Source: Emticicia sp.
GTDB taxonomy: Bacteria; Bacteroidota; Bacteroidia; Cytophagales; Spirosomataceae
Direction: 5' to 3'
Length of the DNA: 37,271 nt
Assembly: GCA_023254245.1 (NCBI GenBank)
Contig: JALQYE010000020.1
Span: 1-37,271 of the forward strand
Shown here in pieces: positions 8,224 to 17,857 of the stretch (positions are counted from its first letter, which is position 1; each line of letters opens with the position of its first letter). A program made the position numbers and the translations under genes. The notes under the pieces were generated by a model. It was not told the origin of the DNA and made no database searches. It worked only from the letters and a program-made list of their open reading frames with translations.

Positions 8224-10851
8224 ATGAATTTTAACCAATATACCATCAAAGCCCAAGAAGTAATTCAGAAGGCTTCGGAGATTGCCCTCGGAAATGGTCA
8301 ACAGGCAATCGAAACGGGTCATATTCTGAAAGCGATTTTGGAAGAAGATGCCAATACTGCTACTTTTTTATTGAATAAAGCAGCAGCCAAGAAAGAAACC
8401 ATACAGCCCAAGCTCGAAAATATTGTGGCGGCTTATCCGAAAGTTTCGGGAGGAGCGGGTCAGGTGTATTTGAGCAACGATACTGCCCAAGCATTGAGTA
8501 AAGCCACCAACTTAATGAAAGAATTTGGTGATGAATACGTGAGTGTCGAACTCTTACTTTTAAGTTTGGCCGCAGGAAAAGACTCGGTAGCGAGTTTATT
8601 GAAAGAGAATAATTTGAATGAAAAAAACTTAAAAGTAGCCATTAAAGAACTAAGAGGAAACAACACAGTGAAAGACCAAAACGCCGAAAATACTTACCAA
8701 GCCCTTTCTCGATATAGCAAAAATCTGAATGATTTGGCACGAAAAGGCAAAATTGACCCCGTAATTGGCCGTGACGAAGAAATCCGCCGAGTTTTGCAGA
8801 TTCTCTCACGCCGTACTAAAAACAACCCAATCTTATTGGGCGAGCCAGGTGTCGGTAAAACCGCCATTGTAGAGGGTTTAGCCCAAAGAATTGTGTCGGG
8901 CGATGTTCCCGAAAATCTAAAATCTAAAACTATCGTATCGCTCGATATGGGTTTGTTGATTGCAGGTGCAAAATATAAAGGAGAGTTTGAGGAGCGTCTG
9001 AAAGCCGTAATCAAAGAAGTGACTGACTCAAATGGTGAGATGATTTTGTTTATCGACGAAATTCATACGCTCGTGGGTGCAGGTGCAGGAGGAGAAGGAG
9101 CGATGGATGCCGCCAACTTATTGAAACCAGCTCTTTCTCGTGGAGAACTACACACGATTGGAGCAACAACGCTCAACGAATACCAAAAATATATTGAGAA
9201 AGATAAAGCTCTCGAACGCCGTTTTCAGTCGGTAGTTGTTGATGAACCAAATGTGCAGGATGCGATTTCTATCTTGCGTGGTATCAAAGATAAATACGAG
9301 CTTCACCACGGTGTAAGAATTCAAGATGATGCCGTAATTGCTGCCGTTGAGTTATCGGATAGATATATTTCGGATAGATTCTTACCCGATAAGGCCATTG
9401 ATTTGATGGATGAAGCTGCTTCAAAGCTTCGCCTCGAAATGGATTCGATGCCCGAAGAGTTGGATGAGTTGAATCGTAAAATTATGCAGCTCGAAATTGA
9501 GCGTGAAGCGATTCGCCGTGAGAATAATCGTGAGAAAGAAGCTGTTTTGAATAAAGATATTGCTGATTTGAGCGAAAAACGCAATGATTTGAAGTCGAAA
9601 TGGGAAAATGAGAAAGGCTCATTGAACGAACTCCGATCATTGAAAGAGCAAGTTGAGCAATTAAAAATTGAAGCTGACCAAGCCGAACGTGCAGGCGATT
9701 ACGGAAAAGTAGCCGAGATTCGCTACGGGAAATTGATAGAAACAAATAATCGCTTAAACGAAATTCAAGCTAAAAATGACCACCAGCCAGCTAATTTGTT
9801 GAATGAGGAAGTTACGGCTGAAAATATTGCTGAAATTGTGGCTCGTTGGACGGGTGTTCCTGTAACGAAGATGCTACAAAGCGAGCGTGAGAAACTACTG
9901 CATTTGGAAGATGAACTTCGTCGCAGAGTAGCAGGGCAGGAGGAAGCCATTGAGGTTGTAGCTGATGCGGTGCGTCGTTCACGTGCGGGTATGCAAGACC
10001 CTAAAAAACCAATTGGTAGTTTCTTGTTCTTAGGTAGCACGGGTGTTGGTAAAACCGAATTGGCAAAAGCATTGGCCGAGTATTTATTCAATGATGATTC
10101 GGCAATGGTGCGTATTGATATGAGTGAATACCAAGAACGCCACGCTGTGAGCCGTTTGGTTGGTTCGCCTCCAGGATATGTAGGTTATGAAGAAGGTGGA
10201 CAGCTAACCGAGGCCGTAAGACGTAAGCCATACAGTGTGATTTTGTTAGATGAAATCGAAAAGGCTCACCCTGATGTATGGAATATTTTATTACAAGTGC
10301 TTGACGAAGGACGCTTGACCGATAATAAAGGCCGAACCGCCAATTTCAAGAATACGATTGTGATAATGACCTCGAATATCGGTAGCCATTTCATTCAAGA
10401 TAAATACCTCGAATCGAAAGGTGATGATAAGGCATGGCAGTTATTTTATAAAGAAGAAGCCAAAAACGATGTCATGAACTTGCTTAAAGCATCGGTTCGA
10501 CCTGAATTTTTAAATCGTATTGATGAAATCGTGTTGTTCGACCCATTGACCAAAATCAATATTCGTCGAATCGTGCAGATTCAGTTCAAACAAATTCAAG
10601 CCCGTTTGGCAGAGCAAGGCATTACGCTTGAAGCCTCAGATGCGGTATTGGATAAACTGGGCGAAGAAGGCTACGATATTACATTCGGAGCAAGACCGCT
10701 CAAGCGTGTGCTTCAACGCCGAGTTTTGAACGAACTATCGAAAGAGATTTTGGCTGGAAAAGTGCAGAAAGACTCGGTAGTAATGATGGAACTCACTCCA
10801 GAAGGTGAAATTTTATTTGAAAATATAACTTCAGTTGAAGAGGTCTTATAA
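8224..10851 (+). CDS. clpB: ATP-dependent chaperone ClpB
   Basis: Two AAA modules ([31 protein letters not shown]), Clp_N domain, middle coiled coil. Confidence 0.97.
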   Translation: MNFNQYTIKAQEVIQKASEIALGNGQQAIETGHILKAILEEDANTATFLLNKAAAKKETIQPKLENIVAAYPKVSGGAGQVYLSNDTAQALSKATNLMKEFGDEYVSVELLLLSLAAGKDSVASLLKENNLNEKNLKVAIKELRGNNTVKDQNAENTYQALSRYSKNLNDLARKGKIDPVIGRDEEIRRVLQILSRRTKNNPILLGEPGVGKTAIVEGLAQRIVSGDVPENLKSKTIVSLDMGLLIAGAKYKGEFEERLKAVIKEVTDSNGEMILFIDEIHTLVGAGAGGEGAMDAANLLKPALSRGELHTIGATTLNEYQKYIEKDKALERRFQSVVVDEPNVQDAISILRGIKDKYELHHGVRIQDDAVIAAVELSDRYISDRFLPDKAIDLMDEAASKLRLEMDSMPEELDELNRKIMQLEIEREAIRRENNREKEAVLNKDIADLSEKRNDLKSKWENEKGSLNELRSLKEQVEQLKIEADQAERAGDYGKVAEIRYGKLIETNNRLNEIQAKNDHQPANLLNEEVTAENIAEIVARWTGVPVTKMLQSEREKLLHLEDELRRRVAGQEEAIEVVADAVRRSRAGMQDPKKPIGSFLFLGSTGVGKTELAKALAEYLFNDDSAMVRIDMSEYQERHAVSRLVGSPPGYVGYEEGGQLTEAVRRKPYSVILLDEIEKAHPDVWNILLQVLDEGRLTDNKGRTANFKNTIVIMTSNIGSHFIQDKYLESKGDDKAWQLFYKEEAKNDVMNLLKASVRPEFLNRIDEIVLFDPLTKINIRRIVQIQFKQIQARLAEQGITLEASDAVLDKLGEEGYDITFGARPLKRVLQRRVLNELSKEILAGKVQKDSVVMMELTPEGEILFENITSVEEVL

Positions 10852-10888
10852 GTAGTATAGGGTAAATTAGATTAGGTTTAGTAGGATG

Positions 10889-10926
10889 AACTCCTGCGAG
10901 ATGATTTTCTTGCAGGAGTTTTTTTT
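10889..10926 (+). terminator. intrinsic terminator of clpB
   Basis: AACTCCTGC...GCAGGAGTT followed by T-run. Confidence 0.7.
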
Positions 10927-11016
10927 GTAGTTAACAAAAAAAGACGAAGCACCTTTCGATGTTCCGTCCTCATACTCAGTTCATTAATTTACTCAAATAT
11001 TGTTTGAGACCTTAAA

Positions 11017-12186
11017 TCATTTATCCAATTTCGTTAACTCACCTTTACTGTAAGGTTGGGTTTCAACGAAAATTTCTTTACCTTTTTTGTTGACGAATCC
11101 ACTCCTACCGAAGATACTCACACGAGCCATTCCTTCCGAAAAATTATAAGCTTCGTCATAAATCATTGGAATAATTTCTTCGCCCGATTTATCAATAAAA
11201 CCATATTTATTGCTGATTGATACACGAGCTACACCTTCTGAGAAACCCCAAATATTGTCGTATTTTACGGGAGTTATTTCTTTACCTGTTTTATCAATCA
11301 CACCGTATTTACCTTTTATGCTCACAACCATCAAACCCTCCGAAGAACCCTCGATGAAATCGTAGATAACTGGCACAACTTCGTTGCCTGCTTTATCAAT
11401 CATTCCCCATTTACGTTTGCTGCGAACAACCGCCAAGCCTTCCGTAAAATTATCTACTTCATCAAAAGCATCAATCACAAACAGAGCATCGTTTTTATCA
11501 ATAAAACCCCATTTTTTGTTGTCGGTTTTTACTGCCGCACGGCCTTCTGCAAAACTTTTGGCTGATTTATATCTCAACGGGATAATCTGAACTCCTTTCT
11601 TATCGATGAAACCATATTTGTTTTCGATAGCCACGCAGGCCATTCCTTCCGAAAAACTCTCGGCTTTATCGAATTGTGGATGTGCCACATAATTATTCTT
11701 ACCGTCAATTACACCCCATTTTCCGTATTGCTTCACAAACGCTAACCCTTCGCTGAAACTCAACACATTTTCGTATTGTGGCGTGATTTTTAATTTCCCT
11801 TTTTTATCGACAAATCCCCATTTCTCGCCCAGTCTCACGGCTGCCATCGACTGCGAAAAATTAAGAGCTTCGTCGTAAACGAAAGCAATTTTTTCTTTAC
11901 CTGCTTTATCAACAAAACCCCATTTGCCATTTTTTTCTACGGCTGCTAAACCTTCGCTCATATCGTAGGCATTTTCGTATTTGGCTGCCACAACTTCTCT
12001 GCCTTTTTTGTCAACGAAGCCAACTTTATCTTTACTTTCAACACGTGCAATACCTGATTGAAAATCACTTGTTTGTGTGGCAGACGCAAATTTCATTTTT
12101 GCTTCTTGGGCAAAAATATTACCCGAAAGCAAGACAAGACCCAAAAACAGACTTTTATGCAAGTTGTTGTTAAGAAAATTATTCAT
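11017..12186 (-). CDS. secreted WG-repeat protein
   Basis: Signal peptide plus about a dozen WGFVDKKGK..-F.EGLA.V repeats. Confidence 0.9.
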   Translation of the reverse strand: MNNFLNNNLHKSLFLGLVLLSGNIFAQEAKMKFASATQTSDFQSGIARVESKDKVGFVDKKGREVVAAKYENAYDMSEGLAAVEKNGKWGFVDKAGKEKIAFVYDEALNFSQSMAAVRLGEKWGFVDKKGKLKITPQYENVLSFSEGLAFVKQYGKWGVIDGKNNYVAHPQFDKAESFSEGMACVAIENKYGFIDKKGVQIIPLRYKSAKSFAEGRAAVKTDNKKWGFIDKNDALFVIDAFDEVDNFTEGLAVVRSKRKWGMIDKAGNEVVPVIYDFIEGSSEGLMVVSIKGKYGVIDKTGKEITPVKYDNIWGFSEGVARVSISNKYGFIDKSGEEIIPMIYDEAYNFSEGMARVSIFGRSGFVNKKGKEIFVETQPYSKGELTKLDK

Positions 12187-12276
12187 GGGATTATATGGTT
12201 ATTAGGAAAACAAACTTGTACATTACTATATATTATTCTGCCAAACCTGTGCCAATCGACTCTTTTTGAGGAGAAT

Positions 12277-12411
12277 CTTACCCAGCGGATACATTTACCG
12301 ATTAGGCAGTTTTATGAATACTATTTGGTTGATTCAATTTTAATTTCACAGAAGGGTCAAACTCAGTGCCAAGCTCACCCGAAAAAACATAAACTTACCC
12401 AACGGATACAT
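12277..12411. repeat. direct repeat pair CTTACCCARCGGATACAT (12277-12294 and 12394-12411)
   Basis: 17/18 identical, same orientation, 117 bp apart in noncoding DNA. Confidence 0.6.
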
Positions 12412-12422
12412 ACGTAAAATTT

Positions 12423-12455
12423 AAGGAAGGCTTCCCTCAAAGGGAAGCCTTCCTT
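12423..12455. terminator. strong hairpin AAGGAAGGCTTCCCT-CAA-AGGGAAGCCTTCCTT
   Basis: Perfect 15-bp stem, 3-nt loop, T-rich flank. Confidence 0.7.
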
Positions 12456-12484
12456 TTGTTAACCATCAAAAAATATTACCTTTG
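12456..12484 (+). promoter_or_regulatory. candidate promoter of pheT
   Basis: TTG-N18-TACCTTTG about 32 bp upstream of the pheT ATG. Confidence 0.5.
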
Positions 12485-12515
12485 TGCAAATTATCGGATA
12501 GCAAATAGAGCATAA

Positions 12516-14948
12516 ATGAAAATTTCGTACAATTGGTTAAAGGGGTTGATTGATATTCAGGAATCGGCCGAAGAAATTGGTAAATTATTGACCGCTACTG
12601 GCTTAGAAGTAGAAGGCATCGAAGAAATAGAGTCTATAAAAGGTGGCTTGAAAGGTTTTGTGGTGGGAGAAGTACTTACGTGTGAGCCTTTTATGGTGAA
12701 AGAAAAACAACTCAGCCTCACAACCGTAAGCATAGGTGCTGAAACGTCTTCGACGATTGTTTGTGGAGCTGCCAACGTACGAGCAGGACAAAAAGTGATT
12801 GTTGCTACGCTCGGAACAACCATTTACTTTGAAGATGGAAAATCCTTTATCATCGAAAAACGTAAAGTTTATGGGCACCCGTCAGAGGGAATGATTTGTG
12901 CCGAAGACGAAATCGGAACGGGACATTCGCACGATGGAATCTTGGTTTTAGATACTGATTTGCCAAATGGTACACCAGCGATGGCGTATTTCAAATCAAT
13001 CGGAAAATCTTTTGAGGCTGATTATCAAATAGAAATTGGCCTTACACCAAACCGTGCTGATGCGGCTTCGCATTTAGGCGTTGCTCGTGACTTGCGTGCA
13101 GTTTTGGGTCGTGAAATTAAAATGCCTTCTATCGAAAACTTTAAGCCAGTTTCTCAACCGACAGATTTTAAAGTAGTTTTAGAAAATACCGAAGCGTGTC
13201 CACGTTTTTGTGGCTTAGAAATTCGCGGAATTACGGTGAAAGAATCTCCAGAATGGTTAAAAAATGCGTTGTTGGCCATCGGTTTGAATCCAATCAGCAA
13301 TATCGTTGATATTACAAACTATATCTGTCACACACTTGGCCAACCGATGCACGCTTTTGATGCTGATGAAGTAAAAGGGCATAAAATTGTAGTGCGTGTG
13401 CCAGAAAAAGGTACAAAATTTACTACCCTTGATGGTACAGAACGCACACTTTCGGGAAGCGATTTGATGGTTTGTAACGAAGCAGAACCAATGGCAATTG
13501 CAGGTGTTTTTGGTGGCCAAAAGTCTGGTATTAAAAACTCTACGCAGAATGTATTCTTAGAAGTGGCTTATTTTAGTCCAGTTTGGGTGCGTCGCACTGC
13601 CACTTTCCATGGTTTGAAAACCGATGCTTCGTTCCGTTATGAGCGTGGTACTGACCCAAATATGCCTCCGTTTGCGATTCGTTTGGCGGCAGTTTTGATT
13701 CAAGAATTAGCAGGCGGCGAAGTTATAGGTGAACCAATCGATGTTTATCCAAATCCGATTGCTAATTTTGAGATAACCGTTAAGCATAAAAATATCAATC
13801 GTTTAATTGGTAAAAATTTAGACGACCGTTTGATTCACAAGATTCTGAAAAGTCTTGATATTGAGATTTTGAGCGATAACGGCAGCGAAATGCAAGTAAG
13901 CGTGCCGCCATACCGAGTGGATGTAACTCGTGAAGCCGACGTAATCGAAGAAATCTTGAGAATTTATGGTTTTGATAATATTGAGTTATCGGAAACACTT
14001 CAAACTGATTTCTTATCATCGTTTGCGGAGAAAGATGCCGATAAATTGCAGTTCCGAATCATTGAATTGTTGGCAGCGAATGGCTTCAACGAAATTCAGA
14101 CGCTTTCAATTACTCGACCTGCCTATAATCAGGCACTTGAAGCAACGGCAAAGGGTGAAACTGTCACTTTGCTAAATCCGTTGAGCGAAGAACTTTCAGT
14201 GATGCGTTCGAGTCTTTTATTGACTGGAATGGAATCGGTGGCATATAATATTAACCGCCGTCAGAAAGATTTGAAATTATTTGAGTTTGGTCGTAGTTAT
14301 TTCAAGAAAGATGATAAATATAAGGAGAGCAAACATTTGGGTATTTGGATGACAGGAAACCGTCAGTCAGAATCTTGGGCGAGTCCGAGTATACCATTGG
14401 CATTTCATGACTTAGCCTTGGTTGTGCAGAAGGTTTTGAAGGCAATGAAAGTGGTGAAATTTGATACGCAAGAGGCAGATGATTCGGTGTTTCAATATGG
14501 CTTGACATATACAATCAATAAAAAACCTGTGGTAAGTTTGGGTTTAGTAAAACCACAACTTGCTAAATTAGCGGATGTGAAACAAGCAGTTTTCTATGCT
14601 GATTTTGATTGGGAATATTTATTGAAACAATATTCTGGCAAGGTTGCCTTCGTTGAAATTCCGAAGTTTCCTGAAGTACGCCGAGACCTTTCGTTGGTGA
14701 TAGATTCGGAAGTGAAATTCGAGCAAGTAGCGGCTATTGCTACTAAAACCGAAAAGAATTTATTGCAAAGTATTAATGCTTTCGATGTCTATGCAGGCGA
14801 AAAATTGGGCGAAGGTAAAAAATCCTACTCGGTAAGTTTTACACTCATCGACAAAGAAAAAACTTTGACCGATGATGTAATTGATAAAACAATGCAACGC
14901 CTCATTGCCGCTTACGAAAAAGAACTGGGAGCGGTGATTAGAAAATAG
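12516..14948 (+). CDS. pheT: phenylalanyl-tRNA synthetase beta subunit
   Basis: MKISYNWLKGLIDI, tRNA-binding domain, B3/B4, FDX-ACB C-terminal domain; 810 aa. Confidence 0.97.
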   Translation: MKISYNWLKGLIDIQESAEEIGKLLTATGLEVEGIEEIESIKGGLKGFVVGEVLTCEPFMVKEKQLSLTTVSIGAETSSTIVCGAANVRAGQKVIVATLGTTIYFEDGKSFIIEKRKVYGHPSEGMICAEDEIGTGHSHDGILVLDTDLPNGTPAMAYFKSIGKSFEADYQIEIGLTPNRADAASHLGVARDLRAVLGREIKMPSIENFKPVSQPTDFKVVLENTEACPRFCGLEIRGITVKESPEWLKNALLAIGLNPISNIVDITNYICHTLGQPMHAFDADEVKGHKIVVRVPEKGTKFTTLDGTERTLSGSDLMVCNEAEPMAIAGVFGGQKSGIKNSTQNVFLEVAYFSPVWVRRTATFHGLKTDASFRYERGTDPNMPPFAIRLAAVLIQELAGGEVIGEPIDVYPNPIANFEITVKHKNINRLIGKNLDDRLIHKILKSLDIEILSDNGSEMQVSVPPYRVDVTREADVIEEILRIYGFDNIELSETLQTDFLSSFAEKDADKLQFRIIELLAANGFNEIQTLSITRPAYNQALEATAKGETVTLLNPLSEELSVMRSSLLLTGMESVAYNINRRQKDLKLFEFGRSYFKKDDKYKESKHLGIWMTGNRQSESWASPSIPLAFHDLALVVQKVLKAMKVVKFDTQEADDSVFQYGLTYTINKKPVVSLGLVKPQLAKLADVKQAVFYADFDWEYLLKQYSGKVAFVEIPKFPEVRRDLSLVIDSEVKFEQVAAIATKTEKNLLQSINAFDVYAGEKLGEGKKSYSVSFTLIDKEKTLTDDVIDKTMQRLIAAYEKELGAVIRK

Positions 14949-14966
14949 AAGCATCTAAGAAAATTT

Positions 14967-15005
14967 AATGAAGACTTCGCTCATGAGCGAAGTCTTCATT
15001 TTTTA
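14967..15005 (+). terminator. intrinsic terminator of pheT
   Basis: Perfect 34-bp palindrome AATGAAGACTTCGCTCATGAGCGAAGTCTTCATT followed by T-run. Confidence 0.8.
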
Positions 15006-15022
15006 TTCCTTTAGTAGATAAG

Positions 15023-15424
15023 TTAAATAGACTGACACAGTTCAATTAGAACTCCATTTGTGCTTTTTGGGTGCAAGAAACACACTAATTTATTATCCGC
15101 TCCACGCTTCGGAGTGGGGTTTAAAAGCGTAAAGCCTTCTCCTTCCAAACGTTTCATTTCGGTCAAAATATCATCTACTTCAAAGGCAATGTGGTGGATA
15201 CCCTCACCTTTCTTTTCAATAAATTTGGCTATCGCACTATCGGGATTTGTGGCTTCGAGTAGTTCAATTTTAGTCGCATTAATCTTGAAAAAAGAAGTTG
15301 TAACTCCTTCACTTTCAACGCTTTCTGATTTATAGGGGGCTATATTGAAAAGTTTTGTGAATAAATCATTTGAAGCTGTAATGTTTTTTACTGCAATACC
15401 TATATGTTCTACGTTTGTTAGCAT
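15023..15424 (-). CDS. mce: methylmalonyl-CoA epimerase
   Basis: VEHIGIAVKNI, GEGIHHIAFEVDDI, FLHPKSTNGVLIEL (VOC fold). Confidence 0.92.
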   Translation of the reverse strand: MLTNVEHIGIAVKNITASNDLFTKLFNIAPYKSESVESEGVTTSFFKINATKIELLEATNPDSAIAKFIEKKGEGIHHIAFEVDDILTEMKRLEGEGFTLLNPTPKRGADNKLVCFLHPKSTNGVLIELCQSI

Positions 15425-15574
15425 AATTTGTTGTTTAGGAAGATTGTGATTGAAGTATGTCTGTTAGAAATCGACTGTTGACTTTAAAAAAACTATCTCA
15501 AAAGAATGGAAATTTCATGGAAAAATCTAACTTACATCCCAAATAATCGCTAAAAGATATAGATATACTATTCC

Positions 15575-15928
15575 ATGACCTATTCAAAAGGTTTGCATAT
15601 ATTGGCAGAGATTGACACCGCTGTAATCGAAGCTCTGACAGATTATGCAGCAGCCAAGCTACTATTGCAAAAAATCATCGAAAAGCATCGACTGACGATT
15701 GTAAGTGAGGTTTTTACAAATTTTGAAGGCGGAGGTTTTACGGGTGTGTATTGTCTGACAGAATCTCATATTTCGATTCATACTTGGCCAGCGTTCGAGC
15801 GAGTTACGTATGATGTATTTTTATCGAACTTTAGGAATAACAACGAAGCAATCGTGCGAGACATTTATAAAGAACTCGTTACATTTTTTCAGCCGACAGG
15901 ATTAAATCTAAACGAACTTTATAGATAA
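15575..15928 (+). CDS. speD: S-adenosylmethionine decarboxylase-like (SpeD family) proenzyme
   Basis: LTESHISIHTWP autoprocessing/active-site motif; about 117 aa prokaryotic SpeD size. Confidence 0.85.
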   Translation: MTYSKGLHILAEIDTAVIEALTDYAAAKLLLQKIIEKHRLTIVSEVFTNFEGGGFTGVYCLTESHISIHTWPAFERVTYDVFLSNFRNNNEAIVRDIYKELVTFFQPTGLNLNELYR

Positions 15929-16762
15929 ATGAAGCAACGTATATGCACTAAGTGTACAAATCAGATTTCGGTAAACGATAACGATACATTTGTTGCGTGT
16001 CCGAAATGCTTTAGCTATCAAGAAGTTACCGAAGATGGAATGAAGTTTCTTTCTTCCTTCAAAAACTCTAATCGTCCGAAAGAAGTTTGCTTTGAACTTG
16101 GGCAAAGTATTAGAGTCAACGGTAGGACCTATACTATTACAGGAATTACGCAGAGAAATGTAATTTGGGCGGTTCCACAGATGCTTCGCCCGTATGTGAT
16201 GCCGCAACAAAAATCTGATTTTCTTAAAGATTTTTCGTATTCGCCGTGGATGGTGGCTAATATTCAAACTAAACCGTTTGATACGGGTAGGGGACAAGCT
16301 CCTTCGTGGGATAATGTGATTTACGAAGGTAATGGTTTGGGTTATGTTTTATCGAATCATCAAGAGTTAGCTCAATACCCAAAAACTTGGCAACTAACTT
16401 ATTATAAGCCACTTGCCGACCTTGAGCCTGCCGAAGAACGCAAAAGAGCCATAGCGAAAACCCACGAAGAGTGGAAAAATGAGGTGTTGAATGATTTAAG
16501 AAAAGCACACCCAAAAATTGAAGAATCAATCTTGAAAATAGATATAAAATTGTGGGGGCACGCCATGATTCGCCCAATAATTGGTTTTATTCATGGGCAG
16601 GCTCGTCACGAAGCCCAGCAATCGCTCAATAATAAGATACATTTTGCCCATTCTGACCTATCGGGCGTTTCCATTTTTGAAGAGGCGTTTTTTTATGGGT
16701 ATGAGGCGGCAGGGAAAGTGATTTCAAATACTCACCACAAAGGCACAAATTATCACGGATAA
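15929..16762 (+). CDS. chimeric ORF: CxxC/CxxC zinc-ribbon plus DUF4178-like N-terminus (about 75 aa) fused to the C-terminal part of an FAD-dependent amine oxidase
   Basis: ATG directly abuts speD stop (TAA|ATG). N-term CTKC...CPKC...FELGQSIRVNGRTYTITGI. From about residue 75: RNVIWAVPQ...SPWMVANI...WDNVIYEGNGLGYVLSNHQ...WGHAMIRPIIGFIHG...IHFAHSDLSGVSIFEEAFFYGYEAAGKVI, with no N-terminal Rossmann GxGxxG. Confidence 0.7.
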   Translation: MKQRICTKCTNQISVNDNDTFVACPKCFSYQEVTEDGMKFLSSFKNSNRPKEVCFELGQSIRVNGRTYTITGITQRNVIWAVPQMLRPYVMPQQKSDFLKDFSYSPWMVANIQTKPFDTGRGQAPSWDNVIYEGNGLGYVLSNHQELAQYPKTWQLTYYKPLADLEPAEERKRAIAKTHEEWKNEVLNDLRKAHPKIEESILKIDIKLWGHAMIRPIIGFIHGQARHEAQQSLNNKIHFAHSDLSGVSIFEEAFFYGYEAAGKVISNTHHKGTNYHG

Positions 16763-16772
16763 AAATCTGAAA

Positions 16773-16803
16773 CCGTTGTCAGTGTCTCCACTGACAAGCA
16801 CGG
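16773..16803. repeat. palindromic short repeat CCGTTGTCAGTG-TCTC-CACTGACAAgcaCGG
   Basis: Perfect 9-bp stem TTGTCAGTG/CACTGACAA, 4-nt loop, no T-run. Confidence 0.65.
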
Positions 16804-16826
16804 TATAGTCAAACTTTGAAAATATC

Positions 16827-17849
16827 ATGCAAACTCAACCCTGGATTCGCTCAGCTAAATACGATTTGAGTTTTATTATTGCTCCCTCGTTTTTGGCGGT
16901 TTTATTACTCTTTTTCTTTCCCGAAAGCTGGCTTTGGTCAAACGAAATGCCTAATTGGGCGTGGTTTGCTATGGTGTTATTGATTGATGTTTCGCATGTG
17001 TATAGTAGCCTTTATCGAACTTATTTTGATAAAATTTCGCTACAAAAACATAAAAAACTACTATTTTTTACGCCAATTTGGGTGGTTTTAGTGGCTGGTG
17101 GAATTCATTATTTTTCGGAAGGATTCTTTTGGCGGTTGGCTGCTTATTTGGCGGTTTTTCATTTTATTCGCCAACAATATGGTTTTCTGAGACTTTATAC
17201 CCGTGCTGAAGGAATCAAGCAACTTGATGTTTGGATGATTTATAGCGTTACGGTGTTTCCGATGCTCTATTGGCATTTGTCGGAGCCTCGCAATTTCATG
17301 TGGTTTACGGCTAAAGATTTTTTGTTTTACACCAATCAGGATTTGGCCGATTTACTTAAATATGCTTTTTGGGTTTGGGTAGCAATCTATTATATTTTGG
17401 TTGTTAAAGAGTATCTCAAAACTCGAAAAATCAATTTACCAAAAACATTACTGATTTTATCTACGATGCTCACTTGGTATCTCGGCATTGTTTATTTCAA
17501 TGGAGATATGGCGTTTACGATGCTCAATGTCGTGGCACACGGCGTGCCGTACATGGCCTTAGTTTATGCTGCTGAACAAAAGAAATCCTATAAGAAAACG
17601 GGTTTTTGGAAATTGCTGTTTTCAAATTTCGGAGTCTTGATTTTTATCGGAATTCTATTCGCATTCGCCTACATCGAAGAAGGTTTTTGGAATGGACTCG
17701 TTTGGCACGAATACGATGAGTTTTTTGCACTTTTTCCAACAATTACCCTCACTGATAATCTTTGGCTTTCTATTGTAATCACCTTATTATCAATGCCTCA
17801 GCTTACGTATTATATTCTTGATGGCTATATTTGGAAACGAGATTTTTAG
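16827..17849 (+). CDS. polytopic membrane protein of unknown function
   Basis: Long ORF with about 8-9 hydrophobic segments; conserved-looking His/Trp-rich loops. Confidence 0.7.
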   Translation: MQTQPWIRSAKYDLSFIIAPSFLAVLLLFFFPESWLWSNEMPNWAWFAMVLLIDVSHVYSSLYRTYFDKISLQKHKKLLFFTPIWVVLVAGGIHYFSEGFFWRLAAYLAVFHFIRQQYGFLRLYTRAEGIKQLDVWMIYSVTVFPMLYWHLSEPRNFMWFTAKDFLFYTNQDLADLLKYAFWVWVAIYYILVVKEYLKTRKINLPKTLLILSTMLTWYLGIVYFNGDMAFTMLNVVAHGVPYMALVYAAEQKKSYKKTGFWKLLFSNFGVLIFIGILFAFAYIEEGFWNGLVWHEYDEFFALFPTITLTDNLWLSIVITLLSMPQLTYYILDGYIWKRDF

Positions 17850-17857
17850 GTTGACAT

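Noticed and set aside
8460-10091. Several minus-strand ORFs (60-108 aa) inside clpB
   Set aside because: Shadow ORFs of a strongly conserved gene; Ser/Arg-rich compositions typical of antisense translation
11017-12186. Periodic DNA repeats at roughly 70-bp spacing
   Set aside because: Explained by degenerate WG protein repeats; not a CRISPR array (no identical repeats or unique spacers)
12058-12417. 119-aa plus-strand ORF overlapping the 5' end of the WG-repeat gene
   Set aside because: Antisense to a well-supported CDS for a third of its length; no domain-like features, and the remainder is repeat-containing intergenic DNA
14967-15000. 34-bp perfect palindrome as a mobile element
   Set aside because: Immediately follows pheT stop and precedes a T-run; best explained as an intrinsic terminator
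15929-16762. Reading the whole ORF as one ordinary DUF4178 protein
   Set aside because: The C-terminal ~200 residues match FAD amine-oxidase motifs better than anything DUF4178-like
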